Positions 53,185 to 62,512 are shown, numbered from the stretch's first letter. The stretch is 64,000 bases of DNA from Rhodobacter sp. (GCA_027489175.1 JAIYAE010000033.1:62001-126000), one strand, 5' to 3'. The notes: generated by a model not told the origin, from the sequence alone. Program-made: numbers and translations.

Positions 53185-54383
53185 GGGGAAAGCCCGCTTT
53201 CCACCGCCGCCATCCGCAGGAAGGACAATTCCGCCGGCCGGCCCTCGAACTTGGTCATCGCCTCATTGTAGATCGCCTGCGCCTCGTCCAACCGCTCCAG
53301 AACGGCCAGCGACCGGATCAGCTGCTCCCACTCCTCGACCGACCCGCCATCCGTGGCCAGCCGTTCGGACAGTTGCGCCACCATCCCCTCGATCATCGCT
53401 TGCCGGTCCTCCGGCGACATTTCTGCCGCCGCTGCCATGTCGCCGGTCCCGGGTCCGGGCGTGCCGGTCAGGTCATAGCGCACCCCCGCCAGATCCGCGA
53501 CCATGCCGATCCGCTCGCGGATGGATGCGATCCAGGGCGCGTCCGGGTTGCCGTCCTCGGCCAGCGGGCGCCAGAAGCGGAAGGCCTGGTCAAACCGCCC
53601 GCCCTGCAGGAACATCTCGCCCACGAGATAACGCGCCACCTCGTTTGTCAGGTCCAGCGTCAGCGCCGCGCGCAACTCCACCTCGGCCTCGGGTGAGACA
53701 TAGCCTTGCGCTTCCGCCACCAGCGCCAGCGCCCGGTTGGCATGATCCGCCGCTGTCGCCTTGTCGCCCAGCACCGCCAACAGCCGGTCTGCGGTCAGAA
53801 CCGCTGCCGAAACCTCGCCCGCAGCGAACCGCTCGGTAAAGGCCGCGCGCAGGGCATCCACATCGGTCACAGCCGCAAGCGAGGTTTGCAGTGCCGCCAA
53901 GCCAGGGTCAGCCGCCACCCCCAGCCGCGAAAGCTCTTCCGCCTGGGTCGGACGCGCCGCAATCGCAGCGTCAAGGCTTGCAAGCCGCGCCTGCAGTGGC
54001 AGGTCCGGATAGCCCGGCGCGCCCAGCCGGTCATAAACGAAGACTGACCCCGCCAGCACGACGATCCCGGTCAGCCCAAGCGCTGCCCAGGGCATCCCCC
54101 CCGGGGCCACATCGCTGCGCGTCATCGGCCCCAAGGCACTGTCAGCCCGGTCCGCGTCCAAAAGCCGGTGACCGACTTCGCCCCGCAGCCTCGCCGCTTC
54201 TTCCGTGGTGATGATACCCCGTGCCAGATCGCGCTCGATCTCGGCCAACTGGTCCTTGTAGATCGCCACATCGGCCGCACCCCGGTTGCCGCGCGCGCCG
54301 CCGCGCCGCGCCGCCGCGATCAGGATCGCCAGCACGACCGCGCAAAGCGCCACCGCCAGTGCCCAGAAGCCCGCGTTCGCCAT
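53181..54383 (-). CDS. ccmI: Cytochrome c biogenesis protein CcmI
   Basis: The apocytochrome c chaperone of system I haem attachment. The 400-residue protein starts with a membrane helix (about 5-24), a cytoplasmic loop with [21 protein letters not shown] typical of CcmI, a second helix (about 98-115), then a long periplasmic TPR-like domain. The ATG at 54383 is chosen over the upstream extension. Other ccm genes are not in the window. Confidence 0.92.
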   Translation of the reverse strand: MANAGFWALAVALCAVVLAILIAAARRGGARGNRGAADVAIYKDQLAEIERDLARGIITTEEAARLRGEVGHRLLDADRADSALGPMTRSDVAPGGMPWAALGLTGIVVLAGSVFVYDRLGAPGYPDLPLQARLASLDAAIAARPTQAEELSRLGVAADPGLAALQTSLAAVTDVDALRAAFTERFAAGEVSAAVLTADRLLAVLGDKATAADHANRALALVAEAQGYVSPEAEVELRAALTLDLTNEVARYLVGEMFLQGGRFDQAFRFWRPLAEDGNPDAPWIASIRERIGMVADLAGVRYDLTGTPGPGTGDMAAAAEMSPEDRQAMIEGMVAQLSERLATDGGSVEEWEQLIRSLAVLERLDEAQAIYNEAMTKFEGRPAELSFLRMAAVESGLSP

Positions 54384-54542
54384 GCTTTTCCCGATCCCAC
54401 CTTGCGCTTCAGCCGTCACATAGTGGTTCTGGCCCGGCCAAGAAAGGGGCATTCAGCCGCATCAGCGCCGCATTACAGCCCTGTGCTCCGAACCTGAGCG
54501 CACCCGCCTGCGACAGCTTGGCAAATGTCGCAAATTTCCCGA

Positions 54543-54570
54543 TTGTGCCGCTGTCAGGTGCGGCTATAAC
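54543..54570 (+). promoter_or_regulatory. Candidate promoter of the sarcosine oxidase operon
   Basis: TTGTGC (54543-54548), 16-base spacer and TATAAC (54565-54570), 76 bases before the soxB ATG. The -10 is good, the -35 weak. The 263-base gap around it is shared with the divergent ccmI; an imperfect CGACA-N9-TGTCG inverted repeat upstream could be an activator site. Confidence 0.35.
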
Positions 54571-54646
54571 CCGCAACCGTTCCACACCACCCCTGTCGAC
54601 CCTGGTTCGACACCCCCGGCACCGTTCAGCCCGTGATGAGGCCCCG

Positions 54647-55894
54647 ATGAAGCGCTACTCGGTTTTCGCCATCGCCCGCGAGGCGCTGCGCCACCATATG
54701 GGCTGGGAACGCGCCTGGGCCTCGCCCGAACCGAAAGCGTCTTATGACGCCATCATCGTGGGGGCAGGGGGCCACGGCCTTGCAACCGCCTACTACCTTG
54801 GCAAGAATTTCGGCATCACCAATGTCGCGATCCTGGAAAAGGGCTGGCTTGGCGGCGGCAACACCGGGCGCAACACCACTATCATCCGGTCGAACTACCT
54901 GCAGGACCCCTCTGCCGCGATCTACGAAAAGTCGCGCAGCCTGTACGAAACGCTGAGCCAGGACCTGAACTACAACGTCATGTTCAGCCCCCGCGGCGTG
55001 ATGATGCTGGCACAGACCCATCATGAGGTGCGGGGTTACCTGCGCACCGCCCACGCCAACGCCCTGCAAGGCGTGGCCACCGAATTCATCACCCCCGCCC
55101 GGGTCAAGGAACTCTGCCCGATCCTGAACATCGACGGCCCGCGCTACCCCGTCCTTGGCGCCCTCTGGCAAGCGCGCGGCGGCACCGGGCGGCATGATGC
55201 CGTCGCCTGGGGCTATGCGCGGGCGTGCAGCGCCATGGGCATGCACATCATCCAGAACTGCGAAGTGAAGGGCGTGCGGTCGGAAAACGGCGTCGTGACC
55301 GGCGTCGACACGACCAAAGGCTACATCGGCACGAAGAAGCTCGGCATGGTCGTCGCCGGCCATTCGGGCCAACTGGCCGAGATGGCGGGCTTCCGCTTGC
55401 CCATCGAAGCCGTCGCCCTGCAGGCCCTCGTCTCCGAACCGATCAAGCCCTGCATGGATGTGGTCGTCATGGCCAACACCGTCCACGGCTACATGTCGCA
55501 ATCCGACAAGGGCGAGATGGTGATCGGCGGCGGCACCGACGGGTTCAACAACTACACCCAGCGCGGGTCGTTCCATCATATCGAGGAGACGCTCCGCGCA
55601 CTGGTCGAAACCTTCCCGATGCTCTCGCGCCTGAAGATGCTCCGCCAATGGGGCGGGATCGTCGACATGACCGGCGACCGCTCGCCCCTGATCTCCAAAA
55701 CCCCGCTTGGCAACTGCTTCATCAACTGCGGCTGGGGCACCGGCGGCTTCAAGGCGATCCCCGGTTCCGGTTGGGCGATGGCCGAGCTGATGGCCAAGGG
55801 CGAACCCGGCCCCCTCGCCGAGGCCTTCAACATGTGGCGCTTCAAGGAAGGCCAGTTCATCGACGAATCCGTGGCCGCCGGGGTGGCCCACTGA
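54647..55894 (+). CDS. soxB: Sarcosine oxidase subunit beta
   Basis: The catalytic subunit of the heterotetrameric enzyme that demethylates sarcosine to glycine, formaldehyde and H2O2, with tetrahydrofolate accepting the methyl. The 415-residue flavoprotein has DAIIVGAGGHGLATAYYLGK (FAD) and GGGNTGRNTTIIRSNYL, the region where SoxB binds cofactor. It begins with MKRYSVFAIAREALRHHMGW, which is standard. The ATG at 54647 was chosen; an upstream ATG runs into a stop. Confidence 0.95.
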   Translation: MKRYSVFAIAREALRHHMGWERAWASPEPKASYDAIIVGAGGHGLATAYYLGKNFGITNVAILEKGWLGGGNTGRNTTIIRSNYLQDPSAAIYEKSRSLYETLSQDLNYNVMFSPRGVMMLAQTHHEVRGYLRTAHANALQGVATEFITPARVKELCPILNIDGPRYPVLGALWQARGGTGRHDAVAWGYARACSAMGMHIIQNCEVKGVRSENGVVTGVDTTKGYIGTKKLGMVVAGHSGQLAEMAGFRLPIEAVALQALVSEPIKPCMDVVVMANTVHGYMSQSDKGEMVIGGGTDGFNNYTQRGSFHHIEETLRALVETFPMLSRLKMLRQWGGIVDMTGDRSPLISKTPLGNCFINCGWGTGGFKAIPGSGWAMAELMAKGEPGPLAEAFNMWRFKEGQFIDESVAAGVAH

Positions 55895-55964
55895 TGCACC
55901 CGGGGAACCAAATGGCGTCCGGGGACGTTGTCCATGCAGAACCATATCTGCAGGAGACATCAAA

Positions 55965-56393
55965 ATGTCAGACCAATACACCCCGCCCCGCCCCGTCGGA
56001 ACCACGCCCGGCGCAATCCCCGGCGCGCCGCGCGATGAATACACACGCACCAGCGTCAACGTCGGAACCCAGCCATCCCGCCCTGTCGACTCCGGCAGCG
56101 GTTTTGGCACCGGCATGCTGGTGGCAGGCGTCTTTGTCGTCATCGCCATCCTTGCCTTCGTCGTCTTCGGTGACCGCTTCGGCAGCACCCCGACACCCGA
56201 CGCGTCGCCCAGCGTCGCGATCGAAAACAACAACGCTCCCGCCGCAGACACCGCGCCCGCTCCGGCTGTCGTTCCCGACGCAGCCCCGGCAGACCCGGCC
56301 CCAGCTGACCCGGTTCCGGCACCCGACACCGGCACTGCTGACCCCGTCGTGCCTGCGCCCGACGCAGCCCCGCCGGTCACCACCAACCCCTAA
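55965..56393 (+). CDS. Single-pass membrane protein with proline/alanine/aspartate-rich tail
   Basis: A 142-residue protein lying between soxB and soxD. A polar N-terminus (about 1-48) is followed by one transmembrane helix (GMLVAGVFVVIAILAFVVFG, about 50-68) and a low-complexity tail of Pro, Ala and Asp repeats. A clean AGGAGA ribosome binding site supports it. I do not recognise a family. The tail is probably extracytoplasmic. Downstream, a stem-loop separates it from soxD. It is not part of the classical Sox complex. Confidence 0.7.
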   Translation: MSDQYTPPRPVGTTPGAIPGAPRDEYTRTSVNVGTQPSRPVDSGSGFGTGMLVAGVFVVIAILAFVVFGDRFGSTPTPDASPSVAIENNNAPAADTAPAPAVVPDAAPADPAPADPVPAPDTGTADPVVPAPDAAPPVTTNP

Positions 56394-56421
56394 GACCACA
56401 CCACTTCTGACCACTGCTGGC

Positions 56422-56450
56422 GGCGGGCACCCTCGGGTGTCCGCCTTCGT
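56422..56450 (+). terminator. Stem-loop between the membrane-protein gene and soxD
   Basis: GGCGGGCACCC (56422-56432) pairs with GGGTGTCCGCC (56435-56445) at ten of eleven positions, followed by TTCGT and CATTT. It is either a partial terminator or an mRNA-stability element within the operon. Confidence 0.5.
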
Positions 56451-56468
56451 CATTTCCGGAGACCGCCC

Positions 56469-56804
56469 GTGCTGACCCTCGAATGCCCCTACTGCGGCGT
56501 CAAAGCCTGCGAGACCGAGCTTTCCCCCGGCTACGAGGCGCATCTGAAGCGTTTCGGCCCCGGCAGCACCCCGGAGGAGTTCGAGGCCTACATGTTCGCC
56601 CGCAAGAACCCCAAGGGCGTGCATTTCGAACGCTGGCGCCACACCTACGGCTGCGGCAAATGGTTCCTCGCCGCCCGCTGCACCGCCACGCTTGAGGTGT
56701 TCGGCACCTACCCCGCGCAAGTTTCCGGCCCCCCGCCCGAGATCATCGCCAAGATCCAGGCCCGCCGCCCCGGCTGGACCCCGGACGGAAAGGCCACCGC
56801 ATGA
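56469..56804 (+). CDS. soxD: Sarcosine oxidase subunit delta
   Basis: The small zinc-binding subunit of heterotetrameric sarcosine oxidase, 111 residues. The N-terminal LECPYCGVKACETE gives a Cys-x2-Cys pair, and a later HTYGCGKWFLAARC segment supplies other ligands. It overlaps soxA by four bases. Confidence 0.92.
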   Translation: MLTLECPYCGVKACETELSPGYEAHLKRFGPGSTPEEFEAYMFARKNPKGVHFERWRHTYGCGKWFLAARCTATLEVFGTYPAQVSGPPPEIIAKIQARRPGWTPDGKATA

Positions 56805-59800
56805 GCACGCGTCTCTCCAAAGGCGGCCGTCTGATCGACCGCAGCGCCGCCGTCGAATTCACCTTCAACGGCAAACGCCTGAAGGGCTACCAGGGCGACA
56901 CCCTCGCCGCTGGCCTTCTGGCCAATGACCAGATGCTGGTCGGCCGCAGCTTCAAATACCACCGCCCGCGCGGCATCGTCGCCTCCGGCCCGGAAGAACC
57001 GAACGCGCTGGTGAACCTCGGCACCGGCCCCCGGCTGGAACCCAACCAGCGCACCACCACGACCGAGCTTTTCGACGGGTTGGAAGCGACCTCCCAGAAC
57101 CACTGGCCCTCCCTCGAATTTGACGTGGGCGTGGTGAACAACTACGCCGCCCGCTTCCTGCCCGCGGGCTTTTACTACAAGACCTTCATCCACCCGCGCC
57201 CGTTCTGGAAGCATGTGTTTGAACCCATCATCCGCCGCTCTGCGGGCCTTGGAAAGGCCCCCACAGAAGGCGACGCCGACCATTACGAACAGGCCTATGC
57301 CTTCTGCGACGTCCTGGTGATCGGCGGCGGCGTGGCGGGGCTTCTGGCCGCCAAATCCGCGGCCAGCACCGGCCAGCGCGTGATCCTCCTTGAACAGACC
57401 GCCACTCTCGGCGGTCGCACCCCGGTGGACGAGGCACTGATCGACGGCCAACCCGTCGACAGCTGGCTTGCCGCCATCGAAGGTGACCTGCGCGCGATGG
57501 ACAACGTCACCATCCGCACCCGCACCTGCGGTTTTGGCGTCTATGACCACGGCTATGTGCTGGCCGACGAACGCATCGCCGACCACACCCCCGGCGATGG
57601 CCGCCCGCGTCAGCGGCTCTGGCGCATCCGCGCGGGCCATATCGTCACCGCGACCGGGGCCATCGAACGCCCGCTGTCCTTTGCGGGCAATGACATTCCC
57701 GGCGTGATGCTCGCTGGTGCCGTGCGCGACTATGTGACCAACTTCGCCGTCTCGCCCGGTGACCGCACCGTGGTCGTCACCAACAACGACAGCGCCTATC
57801 TCACCGCCCTCACACTGCGCGCGGCAGGGCTGGAAGTCCCCGCCATCCTCGACGCCCGCGACAATGCCGCCGGTCCTTTGGTTGAGGCTGCGCGTGCCGC
57901 CGGAATCCGCGTCCTGACCGGGCGCGGGATCGCCGGTGTGAAGGGCAGCAAGCGCGTCACCAGCGTTGCCGTCTGCACGCAGGCGGGCGAGGGCGCCGTC
58001 CTCGAAGAGATCGCCTGCGAGGCCGTCGCCATGTCCGGCGGCTGGTCACCTGTGGTCCATCTGTGGAGCCACTGTGGCGGCAAGCTGACCTGGGATGACA
58101 CCATCTCCGCCTTCGTCCCCGATCCGGCCCGCCCGCCCTTGAACCACGACGGCGGTGCGATGGTCACGGTTGTCGGTGCCGCCGCAGGCCTCCTCGATCT
58201 TGACACCATTCTAGAAGGTGTTGCGCAAACCGGCGTCTCTACGCGCGTAGAGACGAAAGGAAGACGCAAGGAAGACGCGAAGAAGGTGGTGAAAACCACC
58301 GTCGAAATCCCCCCGGTCTGGGTCATGCCGCAAGGCGCGCCCATCGCCTTGCGCAACAAGATGTGGTTGGACTACCAGAACGACGTCAAGGTGTCCGACG
58401 TGCAGCTTGCCGCGCGCGAAGGCTTCCAGTCGGTCGAACACACCAAGCGCTACACGACGCTCGGCATGGCGACGGATCAGGGAAAACTCAGCAACATCAA
58501 CGGACTCGCCGTACTTGCTGATGCTTTGGGTGAAGAGATTCCGCAAGTCGGCACCACCACCTTCCGCCCGCCCTACATGCCCGTGACCCTTGGCACGCTG
58601 GCGGGTGAGGCGCGGGGCGAAATCTTCCAGCCCCTCCGCCGCACGCCGATGCACGAAAGCCATGAGAAATCAGGCGCATACTTTGAACCCGTCGGCCTCT
58701 GGCGCAGGCCCTACTGCTTCCCGCGCGCCGGGGAAACGCACGAGCAGGCGGTCCATCGTGAGGTGCTGAACACCCGGTCGGCCCTTGGGCTGCTGGATGC
58801 GTCCACCCTCGGCAAGATCATCGTCAAGGGCCCGGATGCGGGCAAATTCCTCGACATGATGTATACCGGCGTGATGAGCACGCTACCCGTAGGCAAATGC
58901 CGCTATGGCCTGATGTGCAACGAACAGGGCTTTCTGTCCGATGACGGCGTTGTCGCCCGGATCGATGAAAATACATGGCTGTGCCATACTACATCTGGTG
59001 GTGCCGATCGCATCCACGCGTGGATGGAAGACTGGCTGCAGTGCGAATGGTGGGATTGGCAGGTCTACACCGCAAACGTTACCGAACAGTACGCTCAGGT
59101 CGCCGTGGTCGGTCCGAACGCCCGCAAACTTCTGCAAGTCCTTGGCGGCATGGATGTTTCCAAGGAAACGCTGCCCTTCATGCAATGGGCGGACGGCACT
59201 TTGGCCGGCTTCCCGGTGCGGGTTTACCGGATCAGCTTCTCGGGTGAACTTTCTTACGAAATCGCCGTCCCCGCCAGCCACGGTGCCGCCTTCTGGGCGG
59301 CGTGCCTGGAGGCAGGAAAGGCTTTGGGCGCAATGCCTTACGGGACCGAAGCCCTGCATGTGATGCGGGCCGAAAAGGGCTTCATTATGATCGGCGACGA
59401 AACCGATGGCACTGTGATCCCGCAGGATCTGGGCCTGGATTGGGCGATCTCGAAGAAGAAAACCGACTTTCTTGGTAAACGCGGTCAGGAAAGAAGTTAC
59501 CTCGCCAACCCGAACCGCTGGAAACTGGTTGGGTTCGAAACCCTTGACGGATCGGTGATCCCCGACGGCGCCTATGTGGTGGCCGACGGCGTCAACGCCA
59601 ACGGCCAGCGCAACACCCAAGGGCGCGTGACGTCCACTTATTACTCGCCCACTCTGAAGCGTGGCATCGCAATGGGCCTTTTGTATCAAGGGCCTGGCCG
59701 GATGGGCGAGGTGGTGGAGTGCAACACCGTCGCCGGCGGGTTGGTCAAGGCGCGGGTCTGCGATCCGGTCTTCTACGACAAGGAAGGGGAGAAGCAGAAT

Positions 59801-59806
59801 GTCTGA
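56801..59806 (+). CDS. soxA: Sarcosine oxidase subunit alpha
   Basis: The large subunit, 1001 residues: it binds NAD and FAD-type nucleotides and tetrahydrofolate. SFKYHRPRGIVASGPEEPNALV near the N-terminus, DVLVIGGGVAGLLAAKSAA (about 168-186) as dinucleotide fold, and a C-terminal aminomethyltransferase (GcvT-like) half from about 620 (WRRPYCFPRAGETHEQAV, MYTGVMSTLPVGKCRYGLM). A perfect 22-base palindrome lies in the gene at 58234-58255. Its end overlaps soxG by eight bases. Confidence 0.95.
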   Translation: MSTRLSKGGRLIDRSAAVEFTFNGKRLKGYQGDTLAAGLLANDQMLVGRSFKYHRPRGIVASGPEEPNALVNLGTGPRLEPNQRTTTTELFDGLEATSQNHWPSLEFDVGVVNNYAARFLPAGFYYKTFIHPRPFWKHVFEPIIRRSAGLGKAPTEGDADHYEQAYAFCDVLVIGGGVAGLLAAKSAASTGQRVILLEQTATLGGRTPVDEALIDGQPVDSWLAAIEGDLRAMDNVTIRTRTCGFGVYDHGYVLADERIADHTPGDGRPRQRLWRIRAGHIVTATGAIERPLSFAGNDIPGVMLAGAVRDYVTNFAVSPGDRTVVVTNNDSAYLTALTLRAAGLEVPAILDARDNAAGPLVEAARAAGIRVLTGRGIAGVKGSKRVTSVAVCTQAGEGAVLEEIACEAVAMSGGWSPVVHLWSHCGGKLTWDDTISAFVPDPARPPLNHDGGAMVTVVGAAAGLLDLDTILEGVAQTGVSTRVETKGRRKEDAKKVVKTTVEIPPVWVMPQGAPIALRNKMWLDYQNDVKVSDVQLAAREGFQSVEHTKRYTTLGMATDQGKLSNINGLAVLADALGEEIPQVGTTTFRPPYMPVTLGTLAGEARGEIFQPLRRTPMHESHEKSGAYFEPVGLWRRPYCFPRAGETHEQAVHREVLNTRSALGLLDASTLGKIIVKGPDAGKFLDMMYTGVMSTLPVGKCRYGLMCNEQGFLSDDGVVARIDENTWLCHTTSGGADRIHAWMEDWLQCEWWDWQVYTANVTEQYAQVAVVGPNARKLLQVLGGMDVSKETLPFMQWADGTLAGFPVRVYRISFSGELSYEIAVPASHGAAFWAACLEAGKALGAMPYGTEALHVMRAEKGFIMIGDETDGTVIPQDLGLDWAISKKKTDFLGKRGQERSYLANPNRWKLVGFETLDGSVIPDGAYVVADGVNANGQRNTQGRVTSTYYSPTLKRGIAMGLLYQGPGRMGEVVECNTVAGGLVKARVCDPVFYDKEGEKQNV
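58234..58255. repeat. Perfect 22-base palindrome inside soxA
   Basis: CGTCTCTACGC followed by its exact reverse complement GCGTAGAGACG, with no loop. It sits in the coding region of soxA, in a Lys/Arg/Glu-rich linker (VETKGRRKEDAKK) that looks like an insertion compared with the flanking conserved domains. Confidence 0.7.
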
Positions 59807-60344
59807 TCCGGTCTCGGCCCTGCAGGGCGCCCGCTTCGACGGCTTTGCCCAGATCCGCGAAATCGGGCCCGTGGGCATGATAACCTTGCGCGCCAAGGGC
59901 CTGAAATCGCTGGACAAGGCGGTGAAGGCGGCGGTTGGCACCAAGGTTCCCGCCCAAAGACGGATCGAGGTTAACGGCGACCGCGCCTGCGCCTGGATGA
60001 GCCCCGACGAATACCTCCTCGTGATGCCTTACGCGGAAGTGGCACAAGCCTTGGCCGCACTGGCCAAGTCCCTGCAAGGCCAGCATTATCTGGCCGTCGA
60101 CGTCTCCGACGCCCGCGCCGTCTTCCGGATCGAGGGCCCCAAGGCCGCCGACGTCCTGCGCAAACTGGTCCCCGCCGACATCGACAGCATGGAGCCCGCC
60201 GAACTCCGCCGCACCCGCGCCGCACAAGTGGCCGTCGCCTTCTGGCAGCAGGACGCGGGCTTTACCCTCGTCTGCTTCCGGTCGGTCGCGGGATATGTGA
60301 TGGGTCTCCTGTCCCATTCGGCCCAGCCGGGGTCCGAGATCTGA
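59799..60344 (+). CDS. soxG: Sarcosine oxidase subunit gamma
   Basis: A 181-residue subunit related to the GcvT fold. FAQIREIGPVGMITLRAKG, CAWMSPDEYLLVMP, VDVSDARAVFRIEGPKAADVLRKLVPAD and GFTLVCFRSVAGYVMGLL fit SoxG. The ATG at 59799 follows an AGGAAGGGGAG ribosome binding site inside the end of soxA. The last gene of the sox operon. Confidence 0.92.
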   Translation: MSDPVSALQGARFDGFAQIREIGPVGMITLRAKGLKSLDKAVKAAVGTKVPAQRRIEVNGDRACAWMSPDEYLLVMPYAEVAQALAALAKSLQGQHYLAVDVSDARAVFRIEGPKAADVLRKLVPADIDSMEPAELRRTRAAQVAVAFWQQDAGFTLVCFRSVAGYVMGLLSHSAQPGSEI

Positions 60345-60355
60345 CGCCCGCTTGG

Positions 60356-60387
60356 CCGCGTCAGATGGACGCGGTCGACTTTCTTTT
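60356..60387 (+). terminator. Candidate terminator after soxG
   Basis: CCGCGTC (60356-60362), loop AGATG, GACGCGG (60368-60374), then TCGAC and TTTCTTTT. The T-run is five bases from the stem. Confidence 0.5.
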
Positions 60388-60459
60388 GCAACCGCAATTG
60401 ACAGAATCCAGAAGCTGAACCAGCCTTGGCCCCAAACCCAAGGACAGGAATCCCTCACC

Positions 60460-60855
60460 ATGCGTTTCGGTTTGTTTGCGTTGTTTTTCAGTGTTCTGCC
60501 CGCCGCAGCTCAGGCCTTGGTCCTTGAATGCACCTTGCCGCAGACCAATTCCGGCGGCGGCTACGTTACGGAAACCTATGTCCTGCAGCATGACGAAAGC
60601 ACGGGCAAGGCTTTGGCCTCGGACGGGCTGATCATGTACGTCCACGATGCCCCTATCGAAGCGAAAGTCTCGGAGGACACAAAGAAGAAACTGGTCCTCT
60701 CGTGGTCGGTGCAGATCACGAACAGTACCGGCCAGCAGACCAAGATGCGGTTTCGCGCCGTCTACTTCCGGGACACGAAACAAGTCACGATCCGGGCCAC
60801 CCCCGGCGGCTATGACAACAGTTTTGAAGCGCGGGGCAGCTGCAAGTCGATCTAG
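60460..60855 (+). CDS. Small secreted hypothetical protein
   Basis: A 131-residue precursor with a signal peptide (about 1-19, AQA-LV). The mature part is beta-rich (VLECTLPQTNSGGGYVTETY, LVLSWSVQITNSTGQQTKMR) with two cysteines (LECT and GSCKSI) that could form a disulfide. No recognised family. It lies between the sox operon and sodB; no link to either is shown. Confidence 0.7.
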   Translation: MRFGLFALFFSVLPAAAQALVLECTLPQTNSGGGYVTETYVLQHDESTGKALASDGLIMYVHDAPIEAKVSEDTKKKLVLSWSVQITNSTGQQTKMRFRAVYFRDTKQVTIRATPGGYDNSFEARGSCKSI

Positions 60856-60933
60856 CGCGTCGGGTCTGGTCGACGGCCGGTGCCGTTGATCGGCTTTGGC
60901 GCGAACGGGTGGCAAGGAAAGCGGCGTCAAGTC

Positions 60934-60962
60934 TTGACCTTCGCGCCGGATGCGCCCTTATT
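60934..60962 (+). promoter_or_regulatory. Candidate sodB promoter
   Basis: TTGACC (60934-60939), 17-base spacer and CTTATT (60957-60962), 37 bases before the sodB ATG. The -35 is a near match to consensus; the -10 is weak. Confidence 0.4.
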
Positions 60963-60999
60963 CATTCCTGACTAATTTCATTGAACAGGAGCGACACCC

Positions 61000-61602
61000 A
61001 TGGCTTTCACCCTTCCCGATCTGCCCTATGCGCATGACGCATTGGCCGCCCTTGGCATGTCGAAAGAGACGTTGGAGTATCACCACGACCTGCACCACAA
61101 GGCCTATGTCGACAACGGCAACAAGCTGATTGCCGGCACCGAGTGGGAGACGAAATCCCTCGACGATATCATCAAGGGCACGTACCAGGCCGGAGCCGTG
61201 GCCCAGAACGGCATCTTCAACAATGCCAGCCAGCACTGGAACCACAACCTGTTCTGGGAAGTGATGGGCCCGGGCGAGGCCAAGAAGATGCCTGGCGCGT
61301 TGGAGAAGGCTCTGGTTGACGCCTTCGGATCCGTCCAGAAATTCAAGGACGATTTTGCCGCCGCCGGTGCCGGGCAGTTCGGGTCGGGCTGGGCCTGGCT
61401 GGTCAAGGACAAGGACGGCGCGCTGAAGGTCACCAAGACGGAAAACGGCGTAAACCCCCTGTGCTTTGGGCAGACCGCGCTTCTGGGCTGCGACGTGTGG
61501 GAACACAGCTACTACATCGACTTCCGCAACAAGCGCCCGGCCTACCTGACCAACTTCCTGGAAAAGCTGGTGAATTGGGAAGCGGTCGCCGCCAAGCTGT
61601 AA
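61000..61602 (+). CDS. sodB: Superoxide dismutase, iron/manganese type (Fe-like)
   Basis: Dismutates superoxide to H2O2 and oxygen, cytoplasmic. The 200-residue protein has metal ligands His28 (LEYHHDLHHKAY), His82 (QHWNHNLFW) and the Asp/His of CDVWEHSYYID. Gln78 in NNASQHWNH before the second histidine is the FeSOD position, so iron is the more likely metal. A GGAGCG ribosome binding site precedes the ATG. Confidence 0.94.
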   Translation: MAFTLPDLPYAHDALAALGMSKETLEYHHDLHHKAYVDNGNKLIAGTEWETKSLDDIIKGTYQAGAVAQNGIFNNASQHWNHNLFWEVMGPGEAKKMPGALEKALVDAFGSVQKFKDDFAAAGAGQFGSGWAWLVKDKDGALKVTKTENGVNPLCFGQTALLGCDVWEHSYYIDFRNKRPAYLTNFLEKLVNWEAVAAKL

Positions 61603-61625
61603 GGTCTGTCGACCTACGCTAAACC

Positions 61626-61660
61626 AAGGGCCCGTCGGCAATGCTGCTGGCGGGCCTTTC
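61626..61660 (+). terminator. Terminator after sodB
   Basis: AAGGGCCCG pairs with CGGGCCTTT around an internal GTCGGC...GC loop, ending in TTTC, 24 bases after the sodB stop. Confidence 0.65.
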
Positions 61661-61693
61661 CATTTTGGCGGCCAGGAGTTTCCGGCAAAAGGC

Positions 61694-62512
61694 TCAGTCG
61701 TCGGTGTCCGTCGTCAGGCCCGCTTGGCGCGGTTTCGGCCATGCCTGCACGACTTCCCACTCCAAGGCCTCGCTCACCGGATTGCGCCGGGCGCGGACGT
61801 CGAGGCGGAATAGAATGTTTTCCCCTGTGCGCCGCTCCCCTTCAAAGGCGACGGGCAGCGGGGCGTGGGTCACCAGCCTTCGCTCCTCATTGCGCTTGGG
61901 CGGCGGTTGCAGGGTCATGTCTTCCGCAAAAATCGGCAGGCGCGGCGTGTAGACGCGCAGGTCAGGCATGGCCAGCGCATAGCGGATATCGATCGGCGCG
62001 TCGCGATTGAAAGCCTTGCGCAGTTCCTCGCGATAGCGCAGCCGGCCCCTTTCACTCAGCACCAGAACCGCAATGGCCGAGATCATTGATGTCAGCCGCA
62101 GATAGTGGTCGTCATGCGCTTCGGCCAGCGCAAGGCCGGCGTAAGCGCGATGGCGGTAAAGTTCCGCGTAATCGGGCCGGTTTGGCAGGCAACCGTGATC
62201 GCTTTTCGCAAGATAGACGATATCTGCATCCGCAGGCGGGGCCGGAATGACGACATCAGCCTGCATCAGCAGAAGATCGTCTTCGCACACCATGAAGGGC
62301 GCTGCGGAAAAGGCGTCGTGCGCCTTCAGCATCGCTTCGGCGACGTTGCGCTTCTTGCCATGTCTCGACACACCGTCGATGAACTGGTGATCAATTCCCA
62401 ACCTGGTGAAAAGCGCTGACATCTGGTCGCGCCGCGCCTTTTGCGACGGCAGGTTCACGATCGCGGCCGGAACGCTACGGAGATCCAGGGTTGGGTGGAT
62501 GCTGTGTGGCAT
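61694..62512 (-). CDS. Glycosyltransferase family 25-like protein
   Basis: A 272-residue protein. PAAIVNLPSQKARRDQMSAL and the following FTRLGIDHQFIDGVSRHGKK correspond to the opening of GT25 (LPS/galactosyltransferase) domains, and VCEDDLLLM provides the acidic EDD motif. The C-terminal part is atypical. The ATG at 62512 is used; a longer frame to 62563 looks unsupported. It probably acts in surface glycan synthesis with the next genes. Confidence 0.65.
   Translation of the reverse strand: MPHSIHPTLDLRSVPAAIVNLPSQKARRDQMSALFTRLGIDHQFIDGVSRHGKKRNVAEAMLKAHDAFSAAPFMVCEDDLLLMQADVVIPAPPADADIVYLAKSDHGCLPNRPDYAELYRHRAYAGLALAEAHDDHYLRLTSMISAIAVLVLSERGRLRYREELRKAFNRDAPIDIRYALAMPDLRVYTPRLPIFAEDMTLQPPPKRNEERRLVTHAPLPVAFEGERRTGENILFRLDVRARRNPVSEALEWEVVQAWPKPRQAGLTTDTDD

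Noticed and set aside
54626..56386. A 586-codon minus-strand frame opposite soxB and the membrane-protein gene
   Set aside because: Gly/Ala/Ser-rich translation without a domain; the plus-strand genes have ribosome binding sites and family motifs.
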